Below are positions 1 to 6,706 of a DNA stretch of 11,663 nucleotides, piece by piece. A program made the position numbers and the translations under genes. Within the stretch, counting starts at the first letter, position 1; each line of letters starts with the position of its first letter. The DNA is from an uncultured Methanobrevibacter sp. (GTDB lineage: Archaea; Methanobacteriota; Methanobacteria; Methanobacteriales; Methanobacteriaceae), in the NCBI GenBank assembly GCA_902782595.1, contig CACZNW010000150.1:1-11663 (forward strand), in the 5' to 3' direction. The notes beneath the pieces were generated by a model. That model saw only the letters and a list, made by a program, of their open reading frames with translations. It was not told the origin of the DNA and made no database searches.

Positions 1-15
1 AGACGGGAAGCATAA

Positions 16-24
16 TTATAAATA
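16..24 (+). promoter_or_regulatory. TATA box, mtnA promoter
   Basis: The 9-mer TTATAAATA is a good archaeal TATA box. The expected transcription start is about 25 bases further on (near 45-50), giving a 5' UTR of about 70 bases before the ATG at 118. This is a prediction from spacing only. Confidence 0.45.
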
Positions 25-27
25 CTC

Positions 28-43
28 TATGCATTTTTGCATA
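28..43. repeat. Inverted repeat, possible operator of mtnA
   Basis: TATGCA-tttt-TGCATA is a perfect 6-base inverted repeat with a 4-base spacer. It lies between the TATA box (16-24) and the expected transcription start (about 47), a common position for archaeal repressor sites. It could also be chance in AT-rich DNA. Confidence 0.4.
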
Positions 44-117
44 ACAAAAATTAGGAACTAACATTTAATTATGCTTTTCATATTTTTCACTATTTTTTAA
101 ATTAATTGGGTGTTAAA

Positions 118-1047
118 ATGAAAACACTTGAATGGGAAGATAATAAATTAAAACTCATTGATCAAAGAAAACTTCCTGATGAATTAACATATGTTTACTG
201 CAGTAATTATCAGGAAGCCATCGTTGCGATTAAAAACATGACTGTACGTGGTGCTCCGGCAATTGGTGTATCCGCAGCTTTTGCAATGGCTCTGGCTGAG
301 AAAGAAGGAGTTGATTTAAAAAAAGCAGCAAATGAAATAAAAGCAGCAAGACCTACGGCAGTAAATTTGTTCTGGGCAGTTGACAGAGTCCTGAATAGTG
401 ATGATGTGCTTGACGAAGCACTTAAAATGTATGAAGAGGATATGGCTACAAACAGGGCTATCGGAAAATTCGGTGCAGAAATTATTGATGACGGAGATAC
501 AGTGCTGACCCACTGTAATGCAGGGGCACTGGCATGTGTTGATTATGGAACTGCACTTGGAGTATTTAGAGCAGCACGGGATGCTGGAAAAAACATTAGG
601 GTAATATGTGATGAAACTCGCCCAAGAGGGCAGGGTGCAAGTTTAAGTGTCTGGGAAATGCAGCAGGAAAATATTCCGGTCAAATTAATCCCCGATGTAG
701 CTTCGGGATATCTGATGTCAAGGGGCATGATAGATAAAGTTGTCATAGGAGCAGACAGAATTGCAAAAGGAGGTGTTGTAAACAAGGTGGGATCATTTAT
801 GGTTGCACTGGCCGCAAAACATCATGACATTCCATTTTATGTAGCTGCACCATATTCAACTTTTGACAATGAAATATCAATTTATGACACTGTCATTGAA
901 GAAAGAGATGGTGATGAGGTAAGATATTATGGTGGAGCAAGGATTTGTCCTGAAGGAACTGAAGTTATAAATCCTGCATTTGACATAACTCCAAAAGAAT
1001 TAATAACTGGCATCATTACTGAAAAGGGGATTATTGATCCAATTTAA
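118..1047 (+). CDS. mtnA: S-methyl-5-thioribose-1-phosphate isomerase (MtnA family)
   Basis: This 309-residue protein belongs to the MtnA / eIF2B-like sugar-phosphate isomerase family. MtnA converts 5-methylthioribose 1-phosphate (in methanogens probably also 5-deoxyribose 1-phosphate) into the 1-phospho-ketose during salvage of methylthioadenosine or 5'-deoxyadenosine in the cytoplasm. Visible motifs are RGAPAIG (44-50), HCNAGALA with the catalytic cysteine (Cys133), ETRPRGQGA (166-174) and GADRI with the catalytic Asp213, followed by NKVGS. The length is slightly below that of bacterial MtnA, mostly at the N-terminus. I chose ATG 118 because GGGTG lies 5 bases upstream. A TTG at 106 in the same frame would place that site inside the gene. 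The related archaeal ribose-1,5-bisphosphate isomerases and aIF2B subunits are alternatives, but the Cys and Asp motifs favour MtnA. The gene stands alone, with its own promoter. Confidence 0.92.
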   Translation: MKTLEWEDNKLKLIDQRKLPDELTYVYCSNYQEAIVAIKNMTVRGAPAIGVSAAFAMALAEKEGVDLKKAANEIKAARPTAVNLFWAVDRVLNSDDVLDEALKMYEEDMATNRAIGKFGAEIIDDGDTVLTHCNAGALACVDYGTALGVFRAARDAGKNIRVICDETRPRGQGASLSVWEMQQENIPVKLIPDVASGYLMSRGMIDKVVIGADRIAKGGVVNKVGSFMVALAAKHHDIPFYVAAPYSTFDNEISIYDTVIEERDGDEVRYYGGARICPEGTEVINPAFDITPKELITGIITEKGIIDPI

Positions 1048-1241
1048 TCTTTTAATTTTGTGGTAGGGACATACATATTTTCTCCGATGTATTACATTTG
1101 TATGAGGACTTTCAGTCATTACTGCTGGAAACAATTGTATCATTTGTCATTAGAATAGGTATGGTGTGGAAGCAAGAAGAAGTGTTATATTAGGTTAGGG
1201 GTTTTTCATTTGCATAATTTAAATCTTCAGGGGTCAAACAT

Positions 1242-1630
1242 ATGTTTTTAAATAAAGAAGCATTATTGTTATTGTATTTTTAATTTTTATTGTTTGGGGA
1301 TTGTACATACTGCTTCCGGAGAGGATTAGGAGTATCATGGATATACTACAACAGTAAATATCGTCACTGGTGATTCAAGTTTTAAACTGGCGGATTATGA
1401 AGCTGCTGAAAGTGGTATATTCCTTGTCAAAAGTGAAAATGATGGCTCCTATTGTGGTACCTTGGGCGAAGGACGTGAGGCTTCTTTGATTATGGATTAA
1501 AGTATAAGATTGATCTGTCTGATATTGACTGGAATATTTTATTTGATACATGGGAATATAAGAGTGAAGTGTGATATTGGAAGACATTGATGAAAATCTA
1601 TTTAATTGGATAAACCATACAAATGAATGA
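1242..1630 (+). pseudogene. Decayed gene for a small secreted or anchored protein
   Basis: Piecing frames together gives about 128 residues of a former exported protein. It starts at ATG 1242, 7 bases after an AGGGGT ribosome binding site (1229-1234). The reading frame shifts near 1258, giving a hydrophobic segment (SIIVIVFLIFIVWG, 1259-1300). It shifts again near 1300, giving HTASGED with a TAG stop at about 1330, then a long soluble part ending around GEGREASLIM (about 1495). A further shift gives YKIDLSDIDWNILF up to 1571, and a last one gives ILEDIDENLFNW, ending at TGA 1628. The successive pieces join without gaps and read like one coding sequence. The family is not recognised. The last 10 or so codons overlap the transposase relic on the other strand, so the true end is uncertain. 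Confidence 0.6.
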
Positions 1631-2014
1631 TATGCTTGATTACAGGATATGTAATATTGGAATTAGTTCTAACGATGCTTGACATATCAGTAGGAATTGT
1701 GGCACCACACTGTCGACATTTAAATTGCTGAACTAGACATTTTTGCAAGCATTTATTTAAAAAATAAGTTTCGTTCAATATTTGAATTCAATGTCACTTT
1801 TGTTCCTTCACATTTATTACAACGAACATTACGATTTTTAAAATAATGATTGTCCATTCTGTAAGATGAGTATAAAGTATCATCAATTGTTCCAAAGTTT
1901 TGTTGGAAAATCTCATCAGAGCTTCTGAATTTGAAAATTCCGGAATAAAATCGTAGTTTAAATTGTTTATCGTTTATAGTACTATCTGAAGCTTTTGTAT
2001 TTTTTGTTGGTCAT
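1600..2014 (-). pseudogene. Remnant of a transposase gene (N-terminal zinc-ribbon part)
   Basis: Reading the minus strand from about 2010 gives an open stretch through FRSSDEIFQQNFGTIDD and RCNKCEG (a CxxC pair) to a TAA at about 1754. Shifting frame gives KCLQKC, then FKCRQCGATIPTDMSSIV and RTNSNITYPVIKHIIHLYG, ending near 1600. A CxxC knuckle, then a 'TD.SSIV..NSNIT.PVI' block, is the pattern I know from N-terminal zinc-binding and helix-turn-helix regions of archaeal IS transposases, including ones common in Methanobrevibacter. Only the N-terminal part is present and it carries a frameshift or stop. No DDE catalytic domain or terminal inverted repeats are visible, so it is a relic of an insertion whose remainder is gone. 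The exact IS family is not assigned. A possible start is ATG at 2014 in a third frame. Confidence 0.55.
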
Positions 2015-2364
2015 ATTAATACATTAGCTTCAATTAATATACTAATTTTAGCAAAGAAAATAAAAATTGAAGAGTAGAAATTGAAAAACACATATGTCCA
2101 ATTGAGTATGCTTAAATTTATTCAAATCTTAGAAGTTTTAGACAGTGCTTTTTACAATATTTAAAATTATATTCGTATCATATGTTTTAATAATAAATTA
2201 TTCATATATTGAATTAATTTTTATATATTTTTTAATTTTAATTAATAATTAATAATTATTGTTATTTATTTATATAAAATTTAATAAAATAACTTTTTAA
2301 TTGTTAAATTATGATTATATTCTATTATTTGTTGAGATTTAACCATTTTTTTTTCGAAAATATC
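2015..2364. other. AT-rich stretch without a gene
   Basis: This stretch is almost wholly A and T, with many short runs such as TTAATTAATAATTAATAATTATTG and stops in all frames. I see no gene, repeat array or RNA here. It separates the transposase relic from the promoter of the C39 peptidase gene. Confidence 0.5.
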
Positions 2365-2380
2365 GAAATATTTATATATA
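2365..2380 (+). promoter_or_regulatory. Promoter of the C39 peptidase gene (BRE/TATA)
   Basis: GAAATATTTATATATA looks like a purine-rich BRE element followed by a TATA box. The expected transcription start is near 2400, giving a 5' UTR of about 55-60 bases. Confidence 0.5.
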
Positions 2381-2403
2381 GTTATTTTTAAACTAATATT
2401 GAC

Positions 2404-2443
2404 AATACTTTAATTAATGTGGATTTCATTTTTATAAAGTATT
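2404..2443 (+). promoter_or_regulatory. 5' UTR stem-loop next to the ribosome binding site
   Basis: AATACTTTA (2404-2412) and TAAAGTATT (2435-2443) form a perfect 9-base inverted repeat around a 22-base loop, inside the predicted 5' UTR. The strong G-run ribosome binding site GGGGG (2447-2451) begins 3 bases after the stem and is 7 bases from the ATG. The stem could influence translation or mRNA stability. Confidence 0.35.
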
Positions 2444-2458
2444 ATTGGGGGCAATATA

Positions 2459-3370
2459 ATGTTTAAAAAAGTATTTGGAATATTAATTTTTTTAATATTT
2501 TTATTATGTATCTCGACTACTGTAGCAGAAGAAAATATTGATGGTAATTACTCTCAAATTACAGATCTGGGTTATATTAATGAATCAAATTTAGAAGATT
2601 CTAAGGGAGTCGATGATAATAATTGTATTGTTGAAGAATATGTTGGAAATTTTGATGAAAATAGGGTAAATATTCAGACATGTGATTTGGAACCACTAGA
2701 AATAAATACTACTGGTGTAATAATGTCTGATGATGATTATAGTTGTGGTGCGGCATCATTTGCAACTGTATTAAGCAATTTAGGAATAAATTTGACATTA
2801 AATGATGCACGAATTGCAGTAAATACATCAATTAATGGTACTTCAATGGCGGGAATTATTGAAGGTGCAGTTAAATATAATTTAACGGCATATGGAATTT
2901 CAACAGACATTAATAATTTGAATGAAAATTTTATTGTTCATATGTCAATTAATGGTAATGACCATTGGTCTGTTATAAAGTATGTTTCTGATGATTATGT
3001 AATATTAGCTGACCCTAATTTGGGTAATGTTAATTATACAAAAGAAGAATTTGCTAAATTTTATACAAATAATTCCATTTTTATTTCAAAATCATTTATT
3101 CGTGTTGAAAAAATCGAGTTAACTTCTTTTAGAATTTTAAATATTGATGAAACAAAAAAAATCACTGGAAAAAAAGTGGATTGTCATTATCGTTATAAAA
3201 AAGCATATAAACAGTTTAGAGTTATAAGGCATAATAAAAAAAATAGACTACAATATCGTTGGGTTTATCCAGTAGAGATTTGGCATTCTTATAGTTACTA
3301 TAAACCTTATAGGTGGTATTATTGGGATACATATTACAAATATAGTAAATGGTATAATGCTAGTAAATGA
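2459..3370 (+). CDS. Exported C39-like cysteine peptidase with aromatic, basic C-terminal tail
   Basis: This 303-residue protein begins with a signal peptide or anchor: KK, then a hydrophobic core at 5-20, and TTVAEE near a cleavage site at about 23. Residues 24-85 are an acidic spacer. Residues 86-210 match the C39/papain-like fold: YSCGAASF with nucleophile Cys96, NDHWSVIKY with His169, and ILADPNLG with Asp185, in the spacing usual for C39 peptidases. The GTSMAGIIEGAVKYNL stretch is the typical helix between Cys and His. Residues 233-303 are unusual: 15 Tyr, 5 Trp and 19 Lys/Arg in 71 residues. There is no ABC transporter domain, so it is not a bacteriocin exporter. Several NxS/T sequons suggest glycosylation outside the cell. 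A cell-wall (pseudomurein) or peptide substrate is possible but not shown. The small membrane protein gene starts 10 bases downstream. Confidence 0.82.
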   Translation: MFKKVFGILIFLIFLLCISTTVAEENIDGNYSQITDLGYINESNLEDSKGVDDNNCIVEEYVGNFDENRVNIQTCDLEPLEINTTGVIMSDDDYSCGAASFATVLSNLGINLTLNDARIAVNTSINGTSMAGIIEGAVKYNLTAYGISTDINNLNENFIVHMSINGNDHWSVIKYVSDDYVILADPNLGNVNYTKEEFAKFYTNNSIFISKSFIRVEKIELTSFRILNIDETKKITGKKVDCHYRYKKAYKQFRVIRHNKKNRLQYRWVYPVEIWHSYSYYKPYRWYYWDTYYKYSKWYNASK

Positions 3371-3380
3371 GTTGAGAATA

Positions 3381-3797
3381 ATGATGAATAAAAATATTAT
3401 TATAGCAATTCTAATTCTTATAATAGTGGCTATGGTTGGATTGTATGCTTATGACAAAAGCAGAGTTATCACGTTAAATGACTATTTTGACAAAACAGGA
3501 GATTATGCGAGTGAATGGAACAATACTACTAAAGAAATAACTGTTGAAAAGGTTTTTCCACTTAAGTTTAATGAAACATATGAGAATGTAACCACTGAAG
3601 TAAGCTTTTATACGGGATATTCGGCAATTGGAGATGCTTCTGTTGTTAATGACACTCATGACGGTAAATTAGTGGTTCATACAAGTGTAAAATTGCCTGA
3701 AGAACCAACTAGAATAGAATTTGATATTCATGACGGTGTATTAATCGAATCTGACATTGAAGCAATTGAATTCGTTGAACATTATCATTGGTTTTAA
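3381..3797 (+). CDS. Small membrane-anchored extracellular protein, unknown
   Basis: I do not recognise this family. The 138-residue product has MMNKN, then one strongly hydrophobic segment (about residues 5-25, rich in Ile/Leu) and an external part of about 110 residues with several possible N-glycosylation sequons (NNTT, NETY, NVTT, NDTH). The external part has alternating hydrophobic and polar residues suggesting a beta-rich domain, and it has no cysteine. The starts ATG 3381 and 3384 are adjacent and equivalent. An upstream in-frame ATG at 3357 would overlap the peptidase gene and place charged residues before the anchor, so I consider it less likely. The gene follows the C39 peptidase by 10 bases and ends in a terminator, so the two are probably co-transcribed. 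A partner, inhibitor or substrate role for the peptidase is inference from position only. Confidence 0.68.
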   Translation: MMNKNIIIAILILIIVAMVGLYAYDKSRVITLNDYFDKTGDYASEWNNTTKEITVEKVFPLKFNETYENVTTEVSFYTGYSAIGDASVVNDTHDGKLVVHTSVKLPEEPTRIEFDIHDGVLIESDIEAIEFVEHYHWF

Positions 3798-3824
3798 ATG
3801 ATAATGTTATTTTTTATTTTTTTT
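3781..3824 (+). terminator. Hairpin plus oligo-T terminator
   Basis: ATTATCATT (3781-3789) and AATGATAAT (3797-3805) form a perfect 9-base stem around a 7-base loop that contains most of the stop codon. It is followed by a T-rich tract at 3811-3824. This closes the peptidase/membrane-protein unit. Confidence 0.55.
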
Positions 3825-4281
3825 CATGGAAGTGTGTTTTCTAAATGTGATTTTCAATAATGATGAATTAGTAAATCGTCATATCAAGTTTTAAGGGTTG
3901 TATTTAATATGTTTTCGCAGAAAGTGTGTCTTTTTTATCATTCTTGATTCTTGAATTAATCTTGTTTATATTTTATGCCAATGCATCAAATTCGGTCTTT
4001 TTAATAGTATTTATTTGTCTATATGAAATTATTCTTTGAATATATCAAATACCTCCAACATGTGTCTTTTGTCATGTTTCTTTTTTCAATTTTCATTTTA
4101 AGAAACATTGTTATTTCTAATCTCCCTGTGTCCTATGATTATTAGGGTACTGACAATTAACTAAAAATAAATAATAAACTAATGGAATATAACACTTATA
4201 AAAAGAAATTAAAATAAATAGGGTTTGATTAAATAGGGTCATCATGACATGATTTGCAATTCTTCTTTTGAATCTATAAAA
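3825..4281. other. Intergenic stretch with short repeats, no intact gene
   Basis: No complete gene is visible. Two copies of AAATAGGGT (4216-4224 and 4231-4239, 15 bases apart) are followed by the palindrome ATCATG-A-CATGAT (4241-4253), just upstream of the likely promoter of the next gene. On the minus strand, between about 4110 and 3905, there are broken reading frames that look weakly coding (see rejected list). Confidence 0.4.
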
Positions 4282-4290
4282 ATATTTAAA
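4282..4290 (+). promoter_or_regulatory. Possible TATA box for the gene at 4427
   Basis: The sequence ATATTTAAA within TATAAAAATATTTAAAC resembles a TATA box. It would give a 5' UTR of about 110 bases, which is long. A closer promoter cannot be excluded. Confidence 0.3.
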
Positions 4291-4426
4291 CAATTAAATT
4301 TAGATTATTAAATAACATTCATGAGAATTTCTACAGCAATATCAATCAATTTTTTGGTTATCATTTACAATTTTTTGTAATACTTAGAGGTTTGAAAGGG
4401 TAGTTAAATAAGGTGAGGAGTTAAAT

Positions 4427-4753
4427 ATGGAAATTAAAAGCGCTAAAGGAAAGGAGTATCCTCCTTTGATTAAGGATTTGGTAAAGGAATTATTGAAAGA
4501 CGATTTTGTACACTTTAAAATATTATGTGCTAATGAAGTCCATCATTTCAATAAAAAAGACGATTCAATCATTGAATTTGCCGAAACTTATGTTAAAGAG
4601 ACCAGAGATAACGGAGACATGCTATATATTGCTTATCCTGACATTTTCAGAGTGAAATTATACAGGGATATGGAGCAATATATTGAGGATGAAAAGAAAT
4701 TCAATGCATTCAATGATGATGATTTATGGACAGGTAATAGGATTCAGTTTTAA
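4427..4753 (+). CDS. Hypothetical protein, 108 residues
   Basis: I do not recognise this gene. The start is well supported by the strong ribosome binding site GGTGAGG (4412-4418), 8 bases before the ATG. The product is soluble, with no signal peptide or membrane segment, and rich in charged residues. The first half, about 10-35, looks helical (PPLIKDLVKELLKDDFVHF). The second half contains EFAETYVKETRDNGDMLY and IFRVKLYRDMEQYIEDEKKF. The single cysteine (residue 34) gives no metal-site pattern. It stands alone between a non-coding stretch and its own terminator, and converges on trm5. Confidence 0.75.
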   Translation: MEIKSAKGKEYPPLIKDLVKELLKDDFVHFKILCANEVHHFNKKDDSIIEFAETYVKETRDNGDMLYIAYPDIFRVKLYRDMEQYIEDEKKFNAFNDDDLWTGNRIQF

Positions 4754-4785
4754 TTATTAATCTTTTGATTAATAATTCTTTTTTT
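4752..4785 (+). terminator. Hairpin plus oligo-T terminator
   Basis: AATTATTAAT (4752-4761) and ATTAATAATT (4768-4777) form a perfect 10-base stem with a 6-base loop, followed by a T-run (4779-4785). It begins in the stop codon of the 108-residue gene. It lies in the 33-base gap between that gene and the end of the converging trm5, so it may also serve the other strand. Confidence 0.6.
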
Positions 4786-4786
4786 A

Positions 4787-5791
4787 TCATTTTTTTGTTA
4801 CTTTTGCATCTATTGCCACATGCCATTCGCCGGGAGATGTTGATTTTACCTTTCGAGTATTTATTATTTCGATTTCTTTTCCGGCATTGTCGGCGGCATC
4901 TGTTAAACGTTTTATTCCTGTTTCATATGAGTCAGAAAATTCATAATAATTGATTATTCCACCATCTTCAATTAAATTAAAACTAACATCAAGGAAAGTA
5001 TATGCAAGACCTGGAAGGTTCATAATTATTCTATCAAATTTTGTTTTAAATGATTCACTTACTTCACGAACATCTCCGCAATAAGTTTTGATACTGCCTT
5101 TCAGTTTATTAAGTCGGATATTTTCATCCAGATATTTGATTGCAGATTCATTAATGTCAACTGCGGTAATATTGACATTTTTATTCCTTGCTATAACAAT
5201 CGGAAACGGTCCAATTCCGCAAAACATGTCAATGATATTTTCACCGTTTTTTACACTTTCCATCACTCTTTTTCTTTCAGTTGCAAGTCTGGGTGAGAAG
5301 TAAACTTCACGAACATCCAATTTCAGACGGGCTCCATGTTCCTTGTGTATTGTAACCGAATCATCAGTTCCGGATAGAAACTCCAAATCACGCACTCTTG
5401 TTGTTCCTTTAATTGCGCTTTTTTTCATATAAATTGCTTTTCTTTTTGTAAATTTAAAGGCGGCATCTCCAATCAGTTGTTTTTTGTCCAGCAGTTCATC
5501 GGGGATTTCTAAAATTACAATGTCTCCGATTGTGTCAAATGAAGTTCTTAAATTCTCAATTTCCTCATTGGTCAATTCACCGTCAAGCAATTCGGCAAAA
5601 TTATGGGGAACCTTTTTCATTGGCTCCAAATCAATGTCTACAATATTGTAATCGTCAATGTCTTCATTTATAGGGATATATCCGTATTCAGAATCGGTTT
5701 TTATCCGGTATTCCATATTCATTAATCCGTTTTCCATTAATTTTATACGGGTATCATTTGTCTGTTTTAATGGAACCTTTACACATTTCAT
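4787..5791 (-). CDS. trm5: tRNA (guanine(37)-N1)-methyltransferase Trm5
   Basis: This 334-residue protein is the archaeal Trm5 enzyme. It uses S-adenosylmethionine to methylate N1 of G37, next to the anticodon, which prevents +1 frameshifting. The length matches the M. jannaschii enzyme (about 336). The N-terminal domain (1-65, MKCVKVP start) is the D1 tRNA-elbow-binding domain. The next part carries IYMKKSAIKGTTRVRDLEFLSG (119-141) and HGARLKLDV, then the FSPRLATER motif (165-173). The Rossmann methyltransferase domain has DMFCGIGP (188-195), AVDINESA (210-217), a GDVRE motif and MNLPG (257-261), the motif IV equivalent of NPPY. The initiator at 5791 fits the family's N-terminus. There is no ribosome binding site, and a TATA-like element lies about 25 bases upstream, so the mRNA is probably leaderless. 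It is divergent from dph5. Confidence 0.95.
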   Translation of the reverse strand: MKCVKVPLKQTNDTRIKLMENGLMNMEYRIKTDSEYGYIPINEDIDDYNIVDIDLEPMKKVPHNFAELLDGELTNEEIENLRTSFDTIGDIVILEIPDELLDKKQLIGDAAFKFTKRKAIYMKKSAIKGTTRVRDLEFLSGTDDSVTIHKEHGARLKLDVREVYFSPRLATERKRVMESVKNGENIIDMFCGIGPFPIVIARNKNVNITAVDINESAIKYLDENIRLNKLKGSIKTYCGDVREVSESFKTKFDRIIMNLPGLAYTFLDVSFNLIEDGGIINYYEFSDSYETGIKRLTDAADNAGKEIEIINTRKVKSTSPGEWHVAIDAKVTKK

Positions 5792-5827
5792 AAAATTTAT
5801 TATGTTTAAATTATTATATAATCTATT
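5792..5827. promoter_or_regulatory. Compact divergent promoter of trm5 and dph5
   Basis: Only 36 bases separate the two start codons. For trm5 (minus), TATATAATAATTTAAA (5820-5805) sits about 15-30 bases before its ATG. For dph5 (plus), AAATTTATT (5793-5801) or TTTAAATTA (5805-5813) can serve. Neither gene has a Shine-Dalgarno site. Overlapping promoters and two leaderless transcripts are the simplest reading. Confidence 0.55.
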
Positions 5828-6619
5828 ATGTTTTATTTAGTGGGTTTAGGATTATTTGATGAGAAAGACATTTCTCTTAAAGGATTGGAATGTTTAAAAA
5901 ATGTTGATAAAATTTATGCGGAATTTTTCACATCCCGATTATTCGGTTCAAGTTTCGAAGCCATTGAAGAGTTGATTGGCCAAAAAATTGAAGTATTGAT
6001 CAGAGGTGAAGTCGAGGAGGAACATAAATTCATTGAAGAGGCAAAAACCTCGGATGTTGCTTTAATTACGGGGGGAGATCCTTTAATTGCAACCACTCAC
6101 AGTGATTTTCTGGTTCAATGCTCTAAAAAGGGGATTGATTATGAAGTCATTCATGGATCTTCAATTTTATCTTCAGCTCCTGCCATTTCAGGTCTTCAGG
6201 GTTATAAATTTGGGAAAGTGACCACTATTCCTTTTCCGGATTATAATTTTTATCCGAAATCTCCATATGAAGCTATTGAGGAGAATCTTAAAATGGATTT
6301 GCATACTCTGGTTTTACTTGACATTCAGGCACATAAAGACCGTTATATGACTGTTAATGAAGGTTTGAAGTATCTGATGAGTATTCACGATAATCTGGAA
6401 AGAGAAGGTATGATAACTGAAGATAGTTTGGCTATGGGTATTGCACGTGTCGGGTCAAAGGATGTTGTTGTAAAGGCGGGCAGGATTTCTGAGTTAATTG
6501 ATTTTGATTTTGGAGGGCCGCTTCACTGTATTGTGATTCCGTCAAAGCTTCATATTGTTGAAGCTGAATATCTGGTGGAAATTGCCGGTGCGGATTCGGC
6601 AATTCTTGATGATGTTTAG
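5828..6619 (+). CDS. dph5: Diphthine synthase Dph5
   Basis: This 263-residue protein is archaeal diphthine synthase, of normal length (about 260-270). It is a SAM-dependent methyltransferase that trimethylates the 3-amino-3-carboxypropyl group on the histidine of translation factor aEF-2, the second step of diphthamide synthesis. The tetrapyrrole-methylase fold is visible: MFYLVGLGLFDEKDISLKG at the N-terminus, AEFFTS (about 36-41), ITGGDPLIATTHSDF (around 80-94, the SAM-binding loop), VIHGSSILSSAPAISGLQ (around 108-125), and TLVLLDIQAHKDRYMTVNEG. The initiator matches the family exactly and has no ribosome binding site, consistent with a leaderless mRNA. It lies head to head with trm5, and both products act on the translation machinery. 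Confidence 0.96.
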   Translation: MFYLVGLGLFDEKDISLKGLECLKNVDKIYAEFFTSRLFGSSFEAIEELIGQKIEVLIRGEVEEEHKFIEEAKTSDVALITGGDPLIATTHSDFLVQCSKKGIDYEVIHGSSILSSAPAISGLQGYKFGKVTTIPFPDYNFYPKSPYEAIEENLKMDLHTLVLLDIQAHKDRYMTVNEGLKYLMSIHDNLEREGMITEDSLAMGIARVGSKDVVVKAGRISELIDFDFGGPLHCIVIPSKLHIVEAEYLVEIAGADSAILDDV

Positions 6620-6631
6620 TTTTAAAGTTAA

Positions 6632-6658
6632 CCGGAAGTAAGAGGTTTCTGCTTCCGG
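6632..6658 (+). other. GC-rich hairpin downstream of dph5
   Basis: CCGGAAG (6632-6638) and CTTCCGG (6652-6658) form a 7-base stem, with AGA/TCT able to pair further inside. It lies 12 bases after the dph5 stop. No T-run follows directly, so it is not a classic terminator; it may stabilise the 3' end or act as a weak terminator. It stands out in this AT-rich DNA. Confidence 0.45.
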
Positions 6659-6706
6659 ATTATCGCTTGGAAATTTTGGATGTTTTTTGTGATGTTTGTT
6701 TTATGT

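Noticed and set aside
3905..4110. Weakly coding-looking broken frames on the minus strand (start ATG near 4108, later Lys/Asn-rich pieces)
   Set aside because: AT-rich DNA gives Lys/Asn-rich frames by chance; joining needs a frameshift and a stop, and no family is recognisable.
4765..4953. Open frame on the plus strand inside the 3' end of trm5
   Set aside because: It is antisense to a well-supported trm5; its Leu/His-rich translation is a frame shadow.
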